DNA of 64,000 bases, from contig JBANDB010000009.1 in the NCBI GenBank assembly GCA_037576215.1, positions 3,162,001-3,226,000 on the forward strand, in the 5' to 3' direction. Positions 24,101-35,169 of the stretch are shown piece after piece. The DNA is from Armillaria gallica (Eukaryota > Basidiomycota > Agaricomycetes > Agaricales > Physalacriaceae). A program made the translations under genes and the position numbers. Under the pieces are notes generated by a model. The model did no database searches and had not been told where the DNA came from. It saw only the letters and a program-made list of their open reading frames with translations. Each line of letters begins with the position of its first letter. Within the stretch, counting starts at the first letter, position 1.

Positions 24101-26115
24101 GGACAGCAAATGGCGCCCAGTCGTGTTTCTGTCCAAATCCCTCACGATTACAGAACGAAATTATGAAATTTATGACAAAGAACTACTCGCAATAATGCTC
24201 GTGCTAGACAAGTGGAGGCACTACCTAATGGGAGCAGCACAAAACTTTGAAATCTGGACGGATCATCAGAATCTCCAGTATTTCCGAAAGCCACAGAAAC
24301 TCAACCGATGCCAAGCATGCTGGGTTACTGAACTGGCTGAATACCATTTCACACTGCACCACAAATCAGGAACCGCAAACAAAAAAGCTGACTTACTCAG
24401 TTGCAGAGCAGATCACGAGCAAGGAAAGGAGGACAACGACGAGGTCATCGTCCTCAAACCCGAGCACTTCCGGGCACTAGTCATGCCCACTATCGAAGAA
24501 ACCCATTCCAAGATAAAGCAAGCCATGCTCGACCACCACTGATGGGACAAAAACATTGCGACTTCCCTTAACCATGACCGAGGACTGAAAATGAATGACA
24601 GGCTGATCTTTTACAACTCCTGCATTTACGTTCCTTCCGACCACGCATTACGAGGCGAAATAATCGCACAAGTTCACAACCACATCATGGCAGGACACCC
24701 CGGCATAGAGAAGACTAAAGAACTCATCTTACGAGAATATTGGTGGCCTAGGATGAAAAAAGACATAGAGGACTATGTCTGCAGCTGCGAAATGTGTCAA
24801 TGAACCAAGTCAAGCACACAACCAAGAGCAGCACCGCTTCATCCAAACACCATCCCATCCCGACCCTGGACTCATATCTCCATCGATATGGTGACTGGTT
24901 TACCTAAGAGTAACGGTTTTGATGCAATCCTAATGATCGTCGACCATTTCTCTAAGGAAATCATACCTGTCGCATGTACAACAGAGATGTCATTGGAAGG
25001 GTGGGCCAAAATCCTATGAGACGAAGTTTACACCAGACACGGGATGCCACAGGTTGTTATCAGCAACCGAGGCACTGTGTTTGTATCCAAGTTTATGAAA
25101 GACCTTTATGACTTGCTTCAAATCAAGGCAAACGTATCCACTGCCTACCACCCACAAACTGACGGACAGACTGAGCGAGTGAATCAGGAGGTTGAAAAAT
25201 ACCTCTGGATTTTTGTCAATCACCGCCAGAATGACTGGGTTGAATGGCTATCCCTCGCGGCTTTTGCTCACAATAACCGCACCCACTCCACAATGGGCAA
25301 GAGTCCCTTTGAGATTAACTATGGCTTTCATGCTGACCTTCTCCCTGGTGCGAAACCCCGAGCACCCTTCAGAACACTGGCCTCAACCACATTTGTTTCA
25401 CAGATGCAGAAAATCCATGCTGAGGCAAAGCAAGCACTCAAAAAAGCCGCTGACCAGATGAAAGCCCAATACAACAAAAAGAAATGACCTGCAGTGGAAT
25501 ACAAGGCAGGAGACAAGGTGTGGCTCGACATGACCAACCTTAATCTCCCGCATCCCAAGAAAAAACTCACAGACAAAAAAACGGGCCCATTCCCAATCAT
25601 CGCCAAAGTCAGAGCTTCGGCATATAAATTAAAACTCCCAACGGGCTGGCATATCCATCCAGTATTCAATGAATCCCTCCTGACATCCTACACACCACCC
25701 ACATTCCCTAACCAGGAACAGCCGCCTCCACCACCACCCAATCTTATTGACAGGGAGGAGCACTATGAAATCGAGCATGTACTCGACCATAGAGACCGAA
25801 AGGTCCGAGAAAAGGCTGGCGAACAGTGGCACTGGGTCATGGACTACTTCGTTAAATGGAAAGGATATGGACCAGAGTCCAACAGCTAGGTAAAGGAAGG
25901 AGACATGGACACAGAAGAGCTCGTCGATGAGTACCTCGCCTCGAAGGTGAATCGTATCAAGCATGACACAGGAGATTGGCAAGCCTAAAACAGAACCATA
26001 CTCTGGGTGCCAAGCTTGGTACGACCAACGGCTAGACTGGGATCAATTTGGTGGCAACGACGACCCTTCGACACTTATTCGAAACCGCCACTCCGAAGCA
26101 ATGAAATCCCATGAC
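21119..26115 (+). pseudogene. Element B1 pol: protease to chromodomain
   Basis: Same order as in element A. Protease LVDSGCTSSTIN (about 22550); RT with VYPLNRNEQAEL, FFFVKKKDGKL and YLDDILIMSK (about 23610); RNase H VEADASEEAVRAVL (about 24050); integrase finger GHPGIEKTKELILREYWW; core [11 protein letters not shown]. The second catalytic Asp is Asn in ISNRGTVF (about 25060). The final Glu is in QTDGQTERVN, and the chromodomain is YFVKWKGYGPESNS-TAG. From about 21474 most of the sequence lies in one frame, interrupted by TGA (21774, 22621, 23307, 24540, 24801, 25016, 25485) and TAG (22416, 25887). The copy is dead. Confidence 0.9.
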
Positions 26116-26210
26116 AAGCAACACCAAGAACGAGCCCTATAACGGGGGATAGCAATGGACCCTCACTCACGACAACTATGCATTCCATTTCAAGATCTAT
26201 ATTTACTAAA

Positions 26211-26447
26211 ACGCGCGCATAATCAGGTCTGCCCATGGGGCATACGGGTCTATTTACCACTCGCATCACCACCATACGAAAAGTCCCCATTCCCGGAAGG
26301 CGACTTGCTTTAAGGGCCCCCGGGACAAGCTGCAACACGTATGGCATTTCTCTGAAACACTAGAGGTCTCTGGGGACGGCATGACGATGAAGTAGACGGA
26401 ACGCCAATGTACTGGCAGTTGGGACACCTGCCTTAACAGGGGGGTAA
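26211..26447 (+). repeat. Element B1 3' UTR unit, pre-PPT block and PPT
   Basis: One copy of a roughly 200-bp unit (26211-26413) that occurs twice in tandem in B2. It is followed by GGCAGTTGGGACACCTGCC (from 26414) and the polypurine tract around ACAGGGGGG (26437-26444). Confidence 0.6.
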
Positions 26448-26916
26448 TGTTACGATTTATTTGTTTTTCTTGCATCTTATCTTATCTTTGGTAGATAAGA
26501 TAAGATGCTTACCCACCACTTTCTTTAGATCCACGACTCCCAGAGAGTCTTCATAAATCTTCACATTGCTAACATGTCACGCTCAGTCGACGTGTACACG
26601 ACACGTACTCAACACGACTTAACACGTCTTGAGCACGTCTTATTCTTGGCTACTGTGTATTTGGCTTATTCACTTTCTAACACGGTAGCCTCATCTTAGT
26701 GCCATGTATGGACACTGACTTTAGTATATAAGTAGCATACTCAAAGCCTGTATTTCCCTAGCTTTGAGCTAAAGTTTATTCATACCGAAACACACTCCTT
26801 CTTGCTAAGAGCTCCTAAAGTGAGTCTTGGGCGTCAATCATCCAAGGGCTAGATGGTGACTGTACGAACGCGATACAGCCGATCTATTCACCTTTGATTG
26901 AAGTTCAGGTCTTACA
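26448..26916 (+). repeat. Element B1 3' LTR
   Basis: Same length as the 5' LTR (469 bp), with the GATAA inverted repeat at 26471-26507. It differs from the 5' LTR by scattered transitions, more than in A or B2 by eye. Followed by AAAAT. Confidence 0.95.
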
Positions 26917-28387
26917 AAAATCGACTCATACCAACCAAGTGAAATACTGTCAATGATCTTTCCAACCTCAGCACCAAGCAGTGATTTTTCCCATTCAACA
27001 GATACGACACCATCCTTCAGCGGCAAGAAACAATTTTTGTGGGTGATGGCGATGTGAATGGGAATCAGGCAGAACAGATTTACAAGCCATGTATCTTCCC
27101 TTGTCACCAAAGAGATTATATCAGAAAGTGGCACTGCTCGGACTTGGATACACCTCAGGACATCGTTCATGGGCTTCCGAGTCCTAAATTTGAAGGATTG
27201 TAACATCTCAGAGAAGTGAGGTCTGAACTTCTCAAAATCACGATCTGTGACAAAGGTTAGAGCTTTAGGAGCCTGAACCCCATTTCTGCCACTGATAGAG
27301 TGTTGTATCGCTGTCACGATGGAAAAACATGTCCAAACATCTGAGAAGCATTCAATTAGAGAATTATGGTGTGTTGAACCCTGGCTACCCTCTACGTGGA
27401 AGTTTTATTTCTGCCCTTCTCTTTGAATTGAAATTCCGTGATCTTGGTGATGTCCAATACAACTGAAGAGCAGGACTGGGAATGTTCATTGAGAGATATG
27501 AGGTGAATGCAATTCCTGTTGATGAAGGAGCTTAATATGCAATCATTAGAGATGCCAGGAGGAAGCTGGAGAGTTATCTCATGGCTTGATCCAAAACTGT
27601 TCCAATGGTAGGCCTGCAGAGTGGTTTGTTCCTCGCATGTGTAGGCCAATAACAAACATGCACCATCAGGAGAAGAATAGACAGCTTGCAGAAGACTGCC
27701 CACTGACAAGGTAGTGGGCCTGTCCAGGGGCAGATATTAGTATGCATTTGCAATAGTGCAAAGTGTAAATCATACCTAAACTGTTGAGTAATCAATGAGA
27801 AAATTCAAGCTTGGCATCCATTGTCAATCAACAATATTTCCTTGGACCTGCACACAAAACAGGTATGGCATATGGAGACTGACTGCGATACATACCAAGA
27901 TGCAAGATTAACCGCACTACCCCATCCCTGGAGTGTACTATGCATTTCATCAAACATGAAGACATGTAGCTGTAAGTAGTCACTGCTTAATAAGGCTCTC
28001 ACATAACATCCCAAGTGGACTGACCTTGGAGGAGGCACAGAGTAGCAACATTCGTTTGATCTCATCAAAAGCTATAACAAAATTCTCACCAAGCTTGTCC
28101 TTATGCAACTGCTTTTTGTGACGATATTGTTTTATAGCATTGTCCAGAATGGAAAGCTGTTCAAGATAGATGTTCAAATTCCCTCCGGGCTGATTGTCGT
28201 CAACAATGAGCAAACAACAAAAACAACAACAACAACAACCATCACTGACCTGCTCCCAGTCCATGTTCGCTGTTGCTCTGGCACTATGAGGCCTTACAGA
28301 CCCTTCCGTAGTCATCAATAGTTCATGGGTCATGCATAACAACCACCAACCACAACCACAACCAACAATTTTTTCATCTTCTATCAT
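26917..28387 (-). pseudogene. Large GTPase/VWFA gene, 5' part
   Basis: Amino-terminal part of the gene that continues at 18098. Coding blocks 5' to 3': LNIYLEQLSILDNAIKQYRH and IAFDEIKRMLLLCASSK (28024-28190), an intron 27970-28024, VFMFDEMHSTLQGWGSAVNL, then EILLIDNGCQA-TGA-IFSLITQQF (27780-27840) where Arg (CGA) is expected, YSSPDGACLLLAY (27640), and FRTRKPMNDVLRCIQVRAVP through DSISLGWYESIF (26917-27260). An upstream intron at 28190-28249 contains a CAA repeat. The start codon is not established; minus-strand frames reach 28804. No catalytic motif lies in this part. Confidence 0.65.
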
Positions 28388-29633
28388 TCACCTTCAACTT
28401 GGCTCACTTTCATGCCAATTTTACTTTCAACCTCTGGAGACTCCATGCGAAACCCTCCATCTATTCCTCTTCACTGTCATGATCCCTACTAAATTGTATC
28501 GACATTGACACACAGCAACCCAACAACATCTACAACCAATGGATTGCATCCAACCATAAATCCCTTTCTCCATCCCCTTCGTCTGGTCGTTCACTGACCA
28601 ATCATCTTTCTGATGCTTCTTGCTGAGGCATTTCAGGTCACTTTGCCTGTGCTTGCTATGTGCGCTGTTCCCACCCCAGCACCCAGCTTGTTGATGGCCC
28701 GTGCGCTCCTTACCACATGGGATTGCCATTTTGGGTAGGAATCTGGATCTCCTGGTTGATGATGGTGTCATGCCCGCAGCATGTCTAAGGGTGTAATTTT
28801 GCAAAATGTCATACCTTATACTTTAGCAATGCAGAGGCATCGCGGGCAGGCTGACAGTGCAAGTGGCATGCGAAGAAGCAAGGTCACCGAGGTAGAGAGC
28901 TCTATAACAGAAAAAGAAGCAATGGGATTAAAACATAAGGACTTTGTTGTTGCACTGTACCTTATGGGCATGCATGGCAACAAGACCGAAGGGCGAGCTA
29001 GATTGCCAAACCACCTGTTTGCAATAGAGGACTCAGCTGGAATGGGATGCGCTTGTACGTGGGCCGAGACTAATTTAGATAATGACATGTCTGTAATCTA
29101 TGACGCGTGGTCCCTGGAGATCCGGAAAAACAATATCACGTGCGGGGTAATCAAGAGAACCCTGGGCATGGCCTAGAAACAGGCTTCAGCCGATGGAAGT
29201 AGTGAGCGGACTGGAAAGCCGAGGCATTTCTTGGTTACCGAGTCTAGAACATGATGCTATCACCGGTGGAGCAGACCCAAAAGCCGAATACAGAGGGTGA
29301 TCGAGGATCGAGGATTAAGCAACTATTGAGTGCATGCTCGCGAGCTACTCTGCTGCTAGGGCAAGCAACGTAGACACCGCTTAGCTCTTTGAGGATACTA
29401 AAAAGAGGAACAAGTGGTGCGCTGCCTAGAGCGCTGGGCCAACTTGGATGAGGGATACCTGGCCAAAAAAGAAGTAAATTACTAAAAATCTGTTTGTAAC
29501 AATCAATCTTCCATAGTATAAGTAGAGTAGATTTTCATGTATTAAAAGCAAGATACCTACCCCCCATGTACAGTAATAAAGTTTCAGTTTGGATCTGGAC
29601 TTGTTGTGACACGTAAGAGTTAGTAGCTTTGAG
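28388..29633. other. 5' flank of the large GTPase gene; one unrecognised ORF
   Basis: A plus-strand ORF at 28781-29176 (ATG, 131 codons, contains LKHKDFVVALYLMGMHGNKT) matches nothing I recognise and may be chance. Around 29500-29600 there are a TATA-like stretch and an AATAAAG signal, compatible with the left part of the element E LTR, whose start I cannot place. Confidence 0.3.
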
Positions 29634-30480
29634 CCTCGGCTAGAATGCAAGTTTAGCGAGCTCACAGAGAAATAGAACAAGAGAAACATTTTGGATAAAA
29701 ACTTCGGTTTACTTGAGATAAGAAAGAGATTTGGGGCAGTGACGCTGCACCCATCTTGAGAGTTTGCTGAGATAAATCTGAGAGAAAAGCTCTGTTCCTT
29801 TTCTGGTTCAGTGTAAAAAGAGAATTTGTGTTGTGTTGGCCTCTGTGTGGGTCTAGAAGTAGTTGCAAGGGAATCAGCCAGCTTGAGCTGTTCTAGCAGT
29901 TGCACAAAGTGTGACAGGTGTGCGCAGTTGGACCTCGCGGCACCATTGTTAGGGTGAGTGCACTGTGTGTGAGGACTTGTGGGGATGGTTCTGAAAGTAA
30001 TTAAGACTTGAGTGGGAGTGCCGAGGGCCTCCATCGTGATGAGTTTGGAAGTCAGGTTTAGCCACTAAGAGAAAGGCAGCGGCGCGCATGGATTAGATCT
30101 AGTGGCGAGTCGTACTTAGCGAGCTCACTGACCAAACTTGGTCAACTTGTGGATCTGCGCATCCATGTGTTCCAGCTATTGAAATATATTTTGCCTCGAG
30201 GGTTGCATGGTTCACCGTGCTCTCTTGTAAAAAGCTCCGAGGAGCTAGAGAATTTGAGACTAGCTTGAAAGTACTATGTTGTTGCACATATCGTTCTAGT
30301 GAGCTCACTGAGAGAAATTGGGATACTGTCGGCGTGCAAGTAGAATTAAAATCCTTGCTCCCCTCTGCACTTAAGGAGATTGTGTGTGTGTGTGTTTAGT
30401 GGGGTTGAGTTGAGTTTGGTGTGTGATCACGCTAGGCCATGCTCAGTTTCACGGGTGCCTGTCACCAGCCTCGTCATCGT
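29634..30480 (+). repeat. Element E LTR-derived sequence, tandem unit 1
   Basis: About 840 bp that recurs directly downstream as 30481-31001 plus 53740-54064 (interrupted by element C). It contains repeated GAGCTCACTGA-type motifs (about 29660, 30120, 30301) and a GT microsatellite near 30380. Unit 2 ends just before the primer-binding site of element E, so I read this as LTR sequence duplicated in tandem. The outer left boundary is not defined. Confidence 0.6.
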
Positions 30481-31001
30481 CTAGAACACAAGTTTAGCGA
30501 GCTCACAGAGAAATAGAATGAGAGAAACATTTTGGATAAAAACTTCGGTTTACTTGAGATAAGAAAGAGATTCGGGGGCAGTGACAGTGCGCCTATCTTG
30601 AGAGTTTGCTGAGATAAATCTGAGAGAAAAGCTCTGTTCCTTTTTCTGGTTCAGTGTAAAAAGAGAACCTGTGTTGTGTCAGCCTCTGTGTAGGTCTAGA
30701 AAGTAGTTGCAAGGGAATCAGCCAGTTTGAGCTGTTCTAGCAGTTGCACAAAGTGTGACAGGTGTGCGCAGTTGGACCTCGCAGCACCGTTGTTAGGGTG
30801 AGCGCACTGTGTGTGAGGACTTGTGGGGACAGTTCTGAGAGTAATTAAGACTTGAGTGGGAGTGCCGAGGGCCTCTATCGTGACGAGTTTGGAAGTCAGG
30901 TTTAGCCACTAAGAGAAAGGTGGTGTCATGCACAGATTAGGTCTAGCAGCGGGTCATACTTAGTGAGCTCACTGACTGAACTTGGTCAACTTGCAGATCT
31001 G
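30481..31001 (+). repeat. Element E LTR-derived sequence, tandem unit 2, left part
   Basis: Collinear with 29641-30140. It ends with ATCTG (30997-31001), the target duplication of element C, and resumes at 53740. Confidence 0.7.
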
Positions 31002-31388
31002 TGTTATGATTTTTCGTCATCTTATCCTTTTTTTGTTATCTTATCTTATTTCAGCACCTCGGCAGACCAGCACCAAATCGTACGACTTCAACGTTTCCAC
31101 CAGAACGCACGGCAACCTGCAAACTTCCATGCTTCCTGACACTCATTTGACAGATGGACACACGTATATTTAGAACGACTTGAACAGTATATAAGTAGTG
31201 TACTCAAAGCTATGTACCCTAGCTTTGAGCTAAGTTTCAATCCACGGACTTTACTCTACCTGCTCGCTGAGAGTCTAAGTGTTATACCACCTCGCTGTAG
31301 CAAACGTCATGGTTCCATCGTCCTGCCCAAAGTGAGAGGCAGTGCTCGTTGGATACCTTGTTTGTTATTCCTGAGTCTGTCCATAACA
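31002..31388 (+). repeat. Element C 5' LTR
   Basis: TGTTATGA to CCATAACA. TTATC motifs at 31022-31045; TATATAAG at 31188-31195; self-complementary segment at 31221-31233. The core promoter from TATATAAGTAG to the primer segment is closely shared with the B LTRs, although the remaining sequence differs. Confidence 0.92.
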
Positions 31389-31402
31389 ATTAGCTCAAAG
31401 CT
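31221..31402 (+). promoter_or_regulatory. Element C putative self-primer (31221-31233) and PBS (31390-31402)
   Basis: AGCTTTGAGCTAA, 33 nt after the TATA box start, is the exact reverse complement of TTAGCTCAAAGCT directly after the LTR. Same pair as in B1/B2. Confidence 0.78.
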
Positions 31403-31552
31403 TTCTAACTATATTCCCCATCATTCACCAAGAGAATCTTTTATGCTCACCGAAGAATAAGTAGCATGAATTGCTGAACAAAAGAACGTGTCCCTCACCG
31501 CTGTACTCAATGCACTGTTGATCGCCGCCTATCAGGAAACCAAGAAACCTGC

Positions 31553-31714
31553 ATGGACACATGGACCCCAGAGACCATCGCAGCAGTTGCCATCTCCACC
31601 ACCATCGCAATCGTTGGCCTCCTAATCCTTACTATCTTCGACTGCTTCCTCTTCATCCGAAACCTCCGAGCCTATCGCACCCAGCAATGGCTCAACCAAC
31701 AGAACCAGGCCTAG
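31553..31714 (+). CDS. Element C mini-ORF 1, transmembrane peptide (53 aa)
   Basis: ATG 31553 to TAG 31712-31714. Residues 9-34 are hydrophobic (AAVAISTTIAIVGLLILTIF), then comes a basic and polar tail (RNLRAYRTQQW). It is the first substantial ORF after the primer-binding site. Its 3' end overlaps mini-ORF 2. Function unknown; the position matches the membrane-anchored leaders of A and B. Confidence 0.45.
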   Translation: MDTWTPETIAAVAISTTIAIVGLLILTIFDCFLFIRNLRAYRTQQWLNQQNQA

Positions 31715-31830
31715 ATAAACAAAGTCCCCTCCTTGACGGAGTAACCTTCGTCCTCCTCAAACTCCTAGCCTACACCATCCTCACTCTGTGGCAGGACATC
31801 CAAGAACTCCAACAACAACGAAACAGATGA
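31687..31830 (+). CDS. Element C mini-ORF 2 (47 aa)
   Basis: ATG 31687 lies inside mini-ORF 1 in another frame; its TGA is 31828-31830. It has a weakly hydrophobic centre (GVTFVLLKLLAYTILTLW) and a charged C-terminus. Its stop overlaps the start of mini-ORF 3 as ATGA. It may be incidental, but the exact overlap is notable. Confidence 0.35.
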   Translation: MAQPTEPGLDKQSPLLDGVTFVLLKLLAYTILTLWQDIQELQQQRNR

Positions 31831-32021
31831 CCCCCAACTTAACCCTCACCCAGACGATTGCCATTGGAATGGCCCTAGCAGGTGCTGTACTCATCTTTTT
31901 CTTCACCATGCTGATCCTTCTCACCTACCAAGAAGAGATCAGGAACCGACTCCAACATTGGGGACTACTCGTTTCCATCCAAAACAACTACCCACTCCCC
32001 AGACACTATGTCTACCCCTGA
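31827..32021 (+). CDS. Element C mini-ORF 3, transmembrane peptide (64 aa)
   Basis: ATG at 31827 (within ATGA), TGA at 32019-32021. The hydrophobic segment TIAIGMALAGAVLIFFFTML and the following LTYQEEIRN resemble the B leader (IAIALGIPSATLVSIALILA then HYRTR) in position and type. Probably the counterpart of the A/B leader start. Confidence 0.5.
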   Translation: MTPNLTLTQTIAIGMALAGAVLIFFFTMLILLTYQEEIRNRLQHWGLLVSIQNNYPLPRHYVYP

Positions 32022-32073
32022 ATCTACCGACCAGCAGCCTCCAGCCACGCCACCCACTCCGATCCCCCAATGA
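32008..32073 (+). CDS. Element C mini-ORF 4 (21 aa, Pro/Thr-rich)
   Basis: ATG 32008 overlaps the end of mini-ORF 3. The TGA at 32071-32073 overlaps the ATG of mini-ORF 5 (32070) as ATGA. Very short and may be incidental. Confidence 0.25.
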   Translation: MSTPESTDQQPPATPPTPIPQ

Positions 32074-32396
32074 ACACGTCAACTACGACAACAACCAGGC
32101 AGCGGCGTACCCATACCAGAGCCATAGCCACAATATCCCACAGCTCGTCTGCCGAGTTCTTTGAGAGTTGGCAGGACAGCCGAACCCCAGAACTACCTGG
32201 ACAGCCAAGGAACATGACCCCAGGCCCCAGCAATATTCCACAAACCCCCAGTCCGCATCCCATCACCGCGACTATGCTGGTATGGACTGAGGTCCTTGAC
32301 GGGCCAACCAACGAGGACCCCGACTATCCTATGGGGATCTGGGGACCAGATGACACTCCTGCCAACCTCCGTGCATGGGACCAGCCTGTGGCCTAA
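32070..32396 (+). CDS. Element C mini-ORF 5 (108 aa)
   Basis: ATG 32070 (within ATGA) to TAA 32394-32396. Pro/Ser/Thr-rich, with SSSAEFFESWQDSRTPEL and a C-terminal DPDYPMGIWGPDDTPANLRA. No family recognised. An open frame without an ATG start continues the proline-rich composition at 32433-33203 (ends PPYRNP-TGA), similar in style to the rest of the A leader protein. Confidence 0.4.
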   Translation: MNTSTTTTTRQRRTHTRAIATISHSSSAEFFESWQDSRTPELPGQPRNMTPGPSNIPQTPSPHPITATMLVWTEVLDGPTNEDPDYPMGIWGPDDTPANLRAWDQPVA

Positions 32397-33260
32397 ACAA
32401 ACGTACCAGGCTTCACTGCTGCCGATCTCAGGGTGGAATCTGAGGTCATCACAATTCATAATACTGACAGTGAGCCCATTCCACCCTACCTGGGCAGACC
32501 CGCACCACTACACTACCCTCAGCCCAGGGTACTTATACCCCATCCGGACCAACTGGGCCTCAGGCTACAAATGGGAACAAGGGGAAGGTTCCCCAGGGAG
32601 TCCGACGTGTTGGATAGCGACTCGTCCAGGATCACGAGTTCGACCCACTCGAGTATGACCATCAGGGGAGGCGACGCACGCCAGGGGACCCCTTCTATCC
32701 CCATCAAAACGACTACGACTGGCCCGAACTCTCCATCCGCGACAGAGAGATTCTCAGACCTGAACGAACCGCCGCCTGGGATCTCAGGTGGCAAGACCTC
32801 GAAAGAAGGCTCCCCGCTGCCAGGAGAAGACCCTGTGAACCCATGGGATATTTCCTCGCCACCGAACGAGGGGACGAAATCACTGGCACCGTCCTCCAGC
32901 ACTGCGACACCATCATGGCCCAAATCTTCACAAACCAGAACTGGGAACTTCACCCGCCAGCAGAAGGAAACCGCATACACGACACCCATCTACGCACCAG
33001 CCCTGAACAGAGGGAGCTGGAGGATGCCCTTTGCCCCCTCGCTGCACAAGAGAATGACTGGCTATGGAACCTGGGAGGGGGACCCTCCCTTCAACTATGA
33101 TTCTGAAACATTCAGAGGAATCCTGCTTTCACAGAACCCGGCAGATGTCTCTGACTTTTATGTTGGACCACTACCAGATTCCCCCCCTTATCGGAACCCC
33201 TGACGACAGGACTATCGAGGGGGGTTCAGCAGCCAAGTAATAGCAGGAAGCAGTCTGGAT

Positions 33261-34555
33261 ATGGAAGGAATGGACCAAGGAGAGGCAGGAGGGCCAAGCA
33301 AACCAACCGCAGAGCAGCACTTTGCCCAGCTAGAGGCACAGATGGTGCAGATGAGGGATGAGAACATCAGGCTCAGGAAAGAGCTGACCGAGGCATGAAA
33401 GGGGAAGGGGAAGCAACCCGAATGAGGACACTAGCCAAGGCCGGGACCACCACGAGACAAGTTCTCGGTCCCATAGCCACTCGGATATTATGAGCCACCT
33501 GTGCAGGGCCCTATAGGAGACTGGAACACCGCCGACCCCCCAGCGATGATGGGCGTCAAACCCATCCTCATAAAAACCCCGCAACCCTTCAAGGGGGACC
33601 ATGATGACATTGAGCGATTCCTTGAGGACTGCACCACGTACTTTGAAATCTTTCGACAGTACTACCAGAATGTGCCGTCCCTAATGATCCCCTTCCTCAC
33701 CTTGCATCTTGAGGGAGATGCCGAAGACTGGTGGGTCCATCTACGTGACAAGTACTGGTATGTCCCACCGGAGCCCGAATATGACACTGCGATAGAAGAA
33801 ATCTGAGACTACGATGCTGGGCCCCGCTACCAATATCCGAGCTGGGAGGACTTCATCGAGATCTTCCGCGAACAGTTCCAGGACTCCACGATCAAGCTGG
33901 TCCACGAGAAGCGCATGGGTGAGCTCAGGATGGGAGGAGACCCCACTCATGTCTACTTCCGGAAGCTGGAGCGAGAGGCCAAACTGGCCAACCAGCTCAC
34001 CGACAAATCCGACCGAGGTGCCCTTGTCTGTGCCATCTGCAAAGGCATCCCGACGAACTACACCACCATAATCGCCAACATTGGCTTTGGAGTACCACAG
34101 ACCTACCCAGAATGGAAGCGCCGAGTCCTCCAGATGTACAACGAACGACAGAAGCAGCGGGTCTTCGACCAGACCCAAGGACTTGAACACTGCCAGGACC
34201 AACGACTGCCCCTGGGGAACCAGAAGCAGATTACCGCCACCAGTAGCAACAAGAACGCTACAGGTGGCACGACAAGTTCTCGATGGGCAAGATGGCTGGC
34301 GACGGCAAGAGCAGGGACTTGGGAGGACGGTGGGTACCAGTCAAGGGAACGACATAGGGAGAGGCGGGACTGCCCATGGAGATCGACATGAACAAGAAGC
34401 GGCAGAGGGATGAGGGGAGGTGCTTCAGGTGTGACAAGAAGGGGCATCTCAGCAAGGACTGCCCAGATAAGAAACCGAGGCAGGAGGTACGTGCATTGGA
34501 AGGGGCCAAAGTGCCACTCTCCACAGACACAAAGGTTGAGGAGGTAAAAGAGTAG
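33261..34555 (+). pseudogene. Element C gag with zinc knuckle
   Basis: Starts MEGMDQGEAGGPSKPT and continues into a heptad-like helix (FAQLEAQMVQMRDENIRLRK). TGA 33396, further stops, and a frameshift before the knuckle break it. The capsid part includes KTPQPFKGDHDDIERFLEDC and GDAEDWWVHLRDKYW, later ELRMGGDPTHVYFRKLEREA and PQTYPEWKRRVLQMY. The knuckle CFRCDKKGHLSKDC is at 34421-34462. It ends VEEVKE-TAG at 34553-34555, like the gag tail in A and B1. Confidence 0.82.
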
Positions 34556-35169
34556 GTCGTCCAGGTTCTGATTTGCCCGTGACGACCAAGGACTTCACTG
34601 GTGCGCACTCCCTTTCTGCTGGACGGTCATCTTCTCCTTTTTTGCATACAAACATTTTCACTACGACGCATTCGGCTATACCCCGGTCCCCATGTGTGGG
34701 GCTGGTTTTTACTTACACGACTTTTAAAGATACGGATAATATATAGTCTACATGCCAAAGTTCGACTTCTACTACGTGCCCAGTCACAGAATCAGCGAAC
34801 TGATACAATGTCCTTCGGGACACAATTAACAACACCCTTTTAGATGACAGGGCCGCCGACCCCAGGACTGCACAACCAGCTAAACAACTGGCAAGTAGCT
34901 CATCGTGAGTGAAAGCATCGATCGAAAAGATGACCACCATATTGTCACCCTCCATAACGCCTTGAGTGGGAGGGGCAAGAGAACAAGTGCCTCTTACAGA
35001 GGGACATGCCCCCCTTGACAAAGCAGCCTCCCGGGTATTGTCCAGGGACAAGGGAACACCGCAAGGAATGACCGAAGAACCATTGGATGCGCAATGGCCC
35101 CAACTCAGAAGACGCCCAAACTAGGAGGTCAGGGCAAGGACGGAGCTGACGCTTCTATGGTAGTCAGGA
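34556..35169 (+). pseudogene. Element C pol, first fragment (linker upstream of protease)
   Basis: Corresponds to the poorly conserved linker before protease in A and B (DLPVTTKDFTGAHS matches the A start DLAKDLVSPGTP in position). It contains no catalytic motif and is interrupted at 35170 by the fold-back element, with GTCAGGA duplicated. Confidence 0.6.

Larger units (their letters stand above)
18099..26916 (+). mobile_element. Element B1: Ty3/Gypsy chromovirus, 8.8 kb, both LTRs present
   Basis: 469-bp LTRs (18099-18567, 26448-26916) with the 5-bp target duplication AAAAT (18094-18098, 26917-26921). Same family as B2, with similar LTRs and collinear coding parts. It interrupts the large GTPase gene at an exon end. 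Removal of the element and one AAAAT joins WYESIFQSYMAKK to an intron donor GTATGA. Its coding regions carry many stops and frameshifts. Confidence 0.95.

Noticed and set aside
28200..28250. CAA repeat tract as a regulatory or coding Gln repeat
   Set aside because: It falls in a GT-AG intron (28190-28249) of the GTPase gene, so it is an intronic microsatellite.
28781..29176. 131-codon plus-strand ORF as a host gene
   Set aside because: It has an ATG and plausible composition but no recognisable motif, and it lies antisense to the presumed 5' flank of the GTPase gene; not enough to call.
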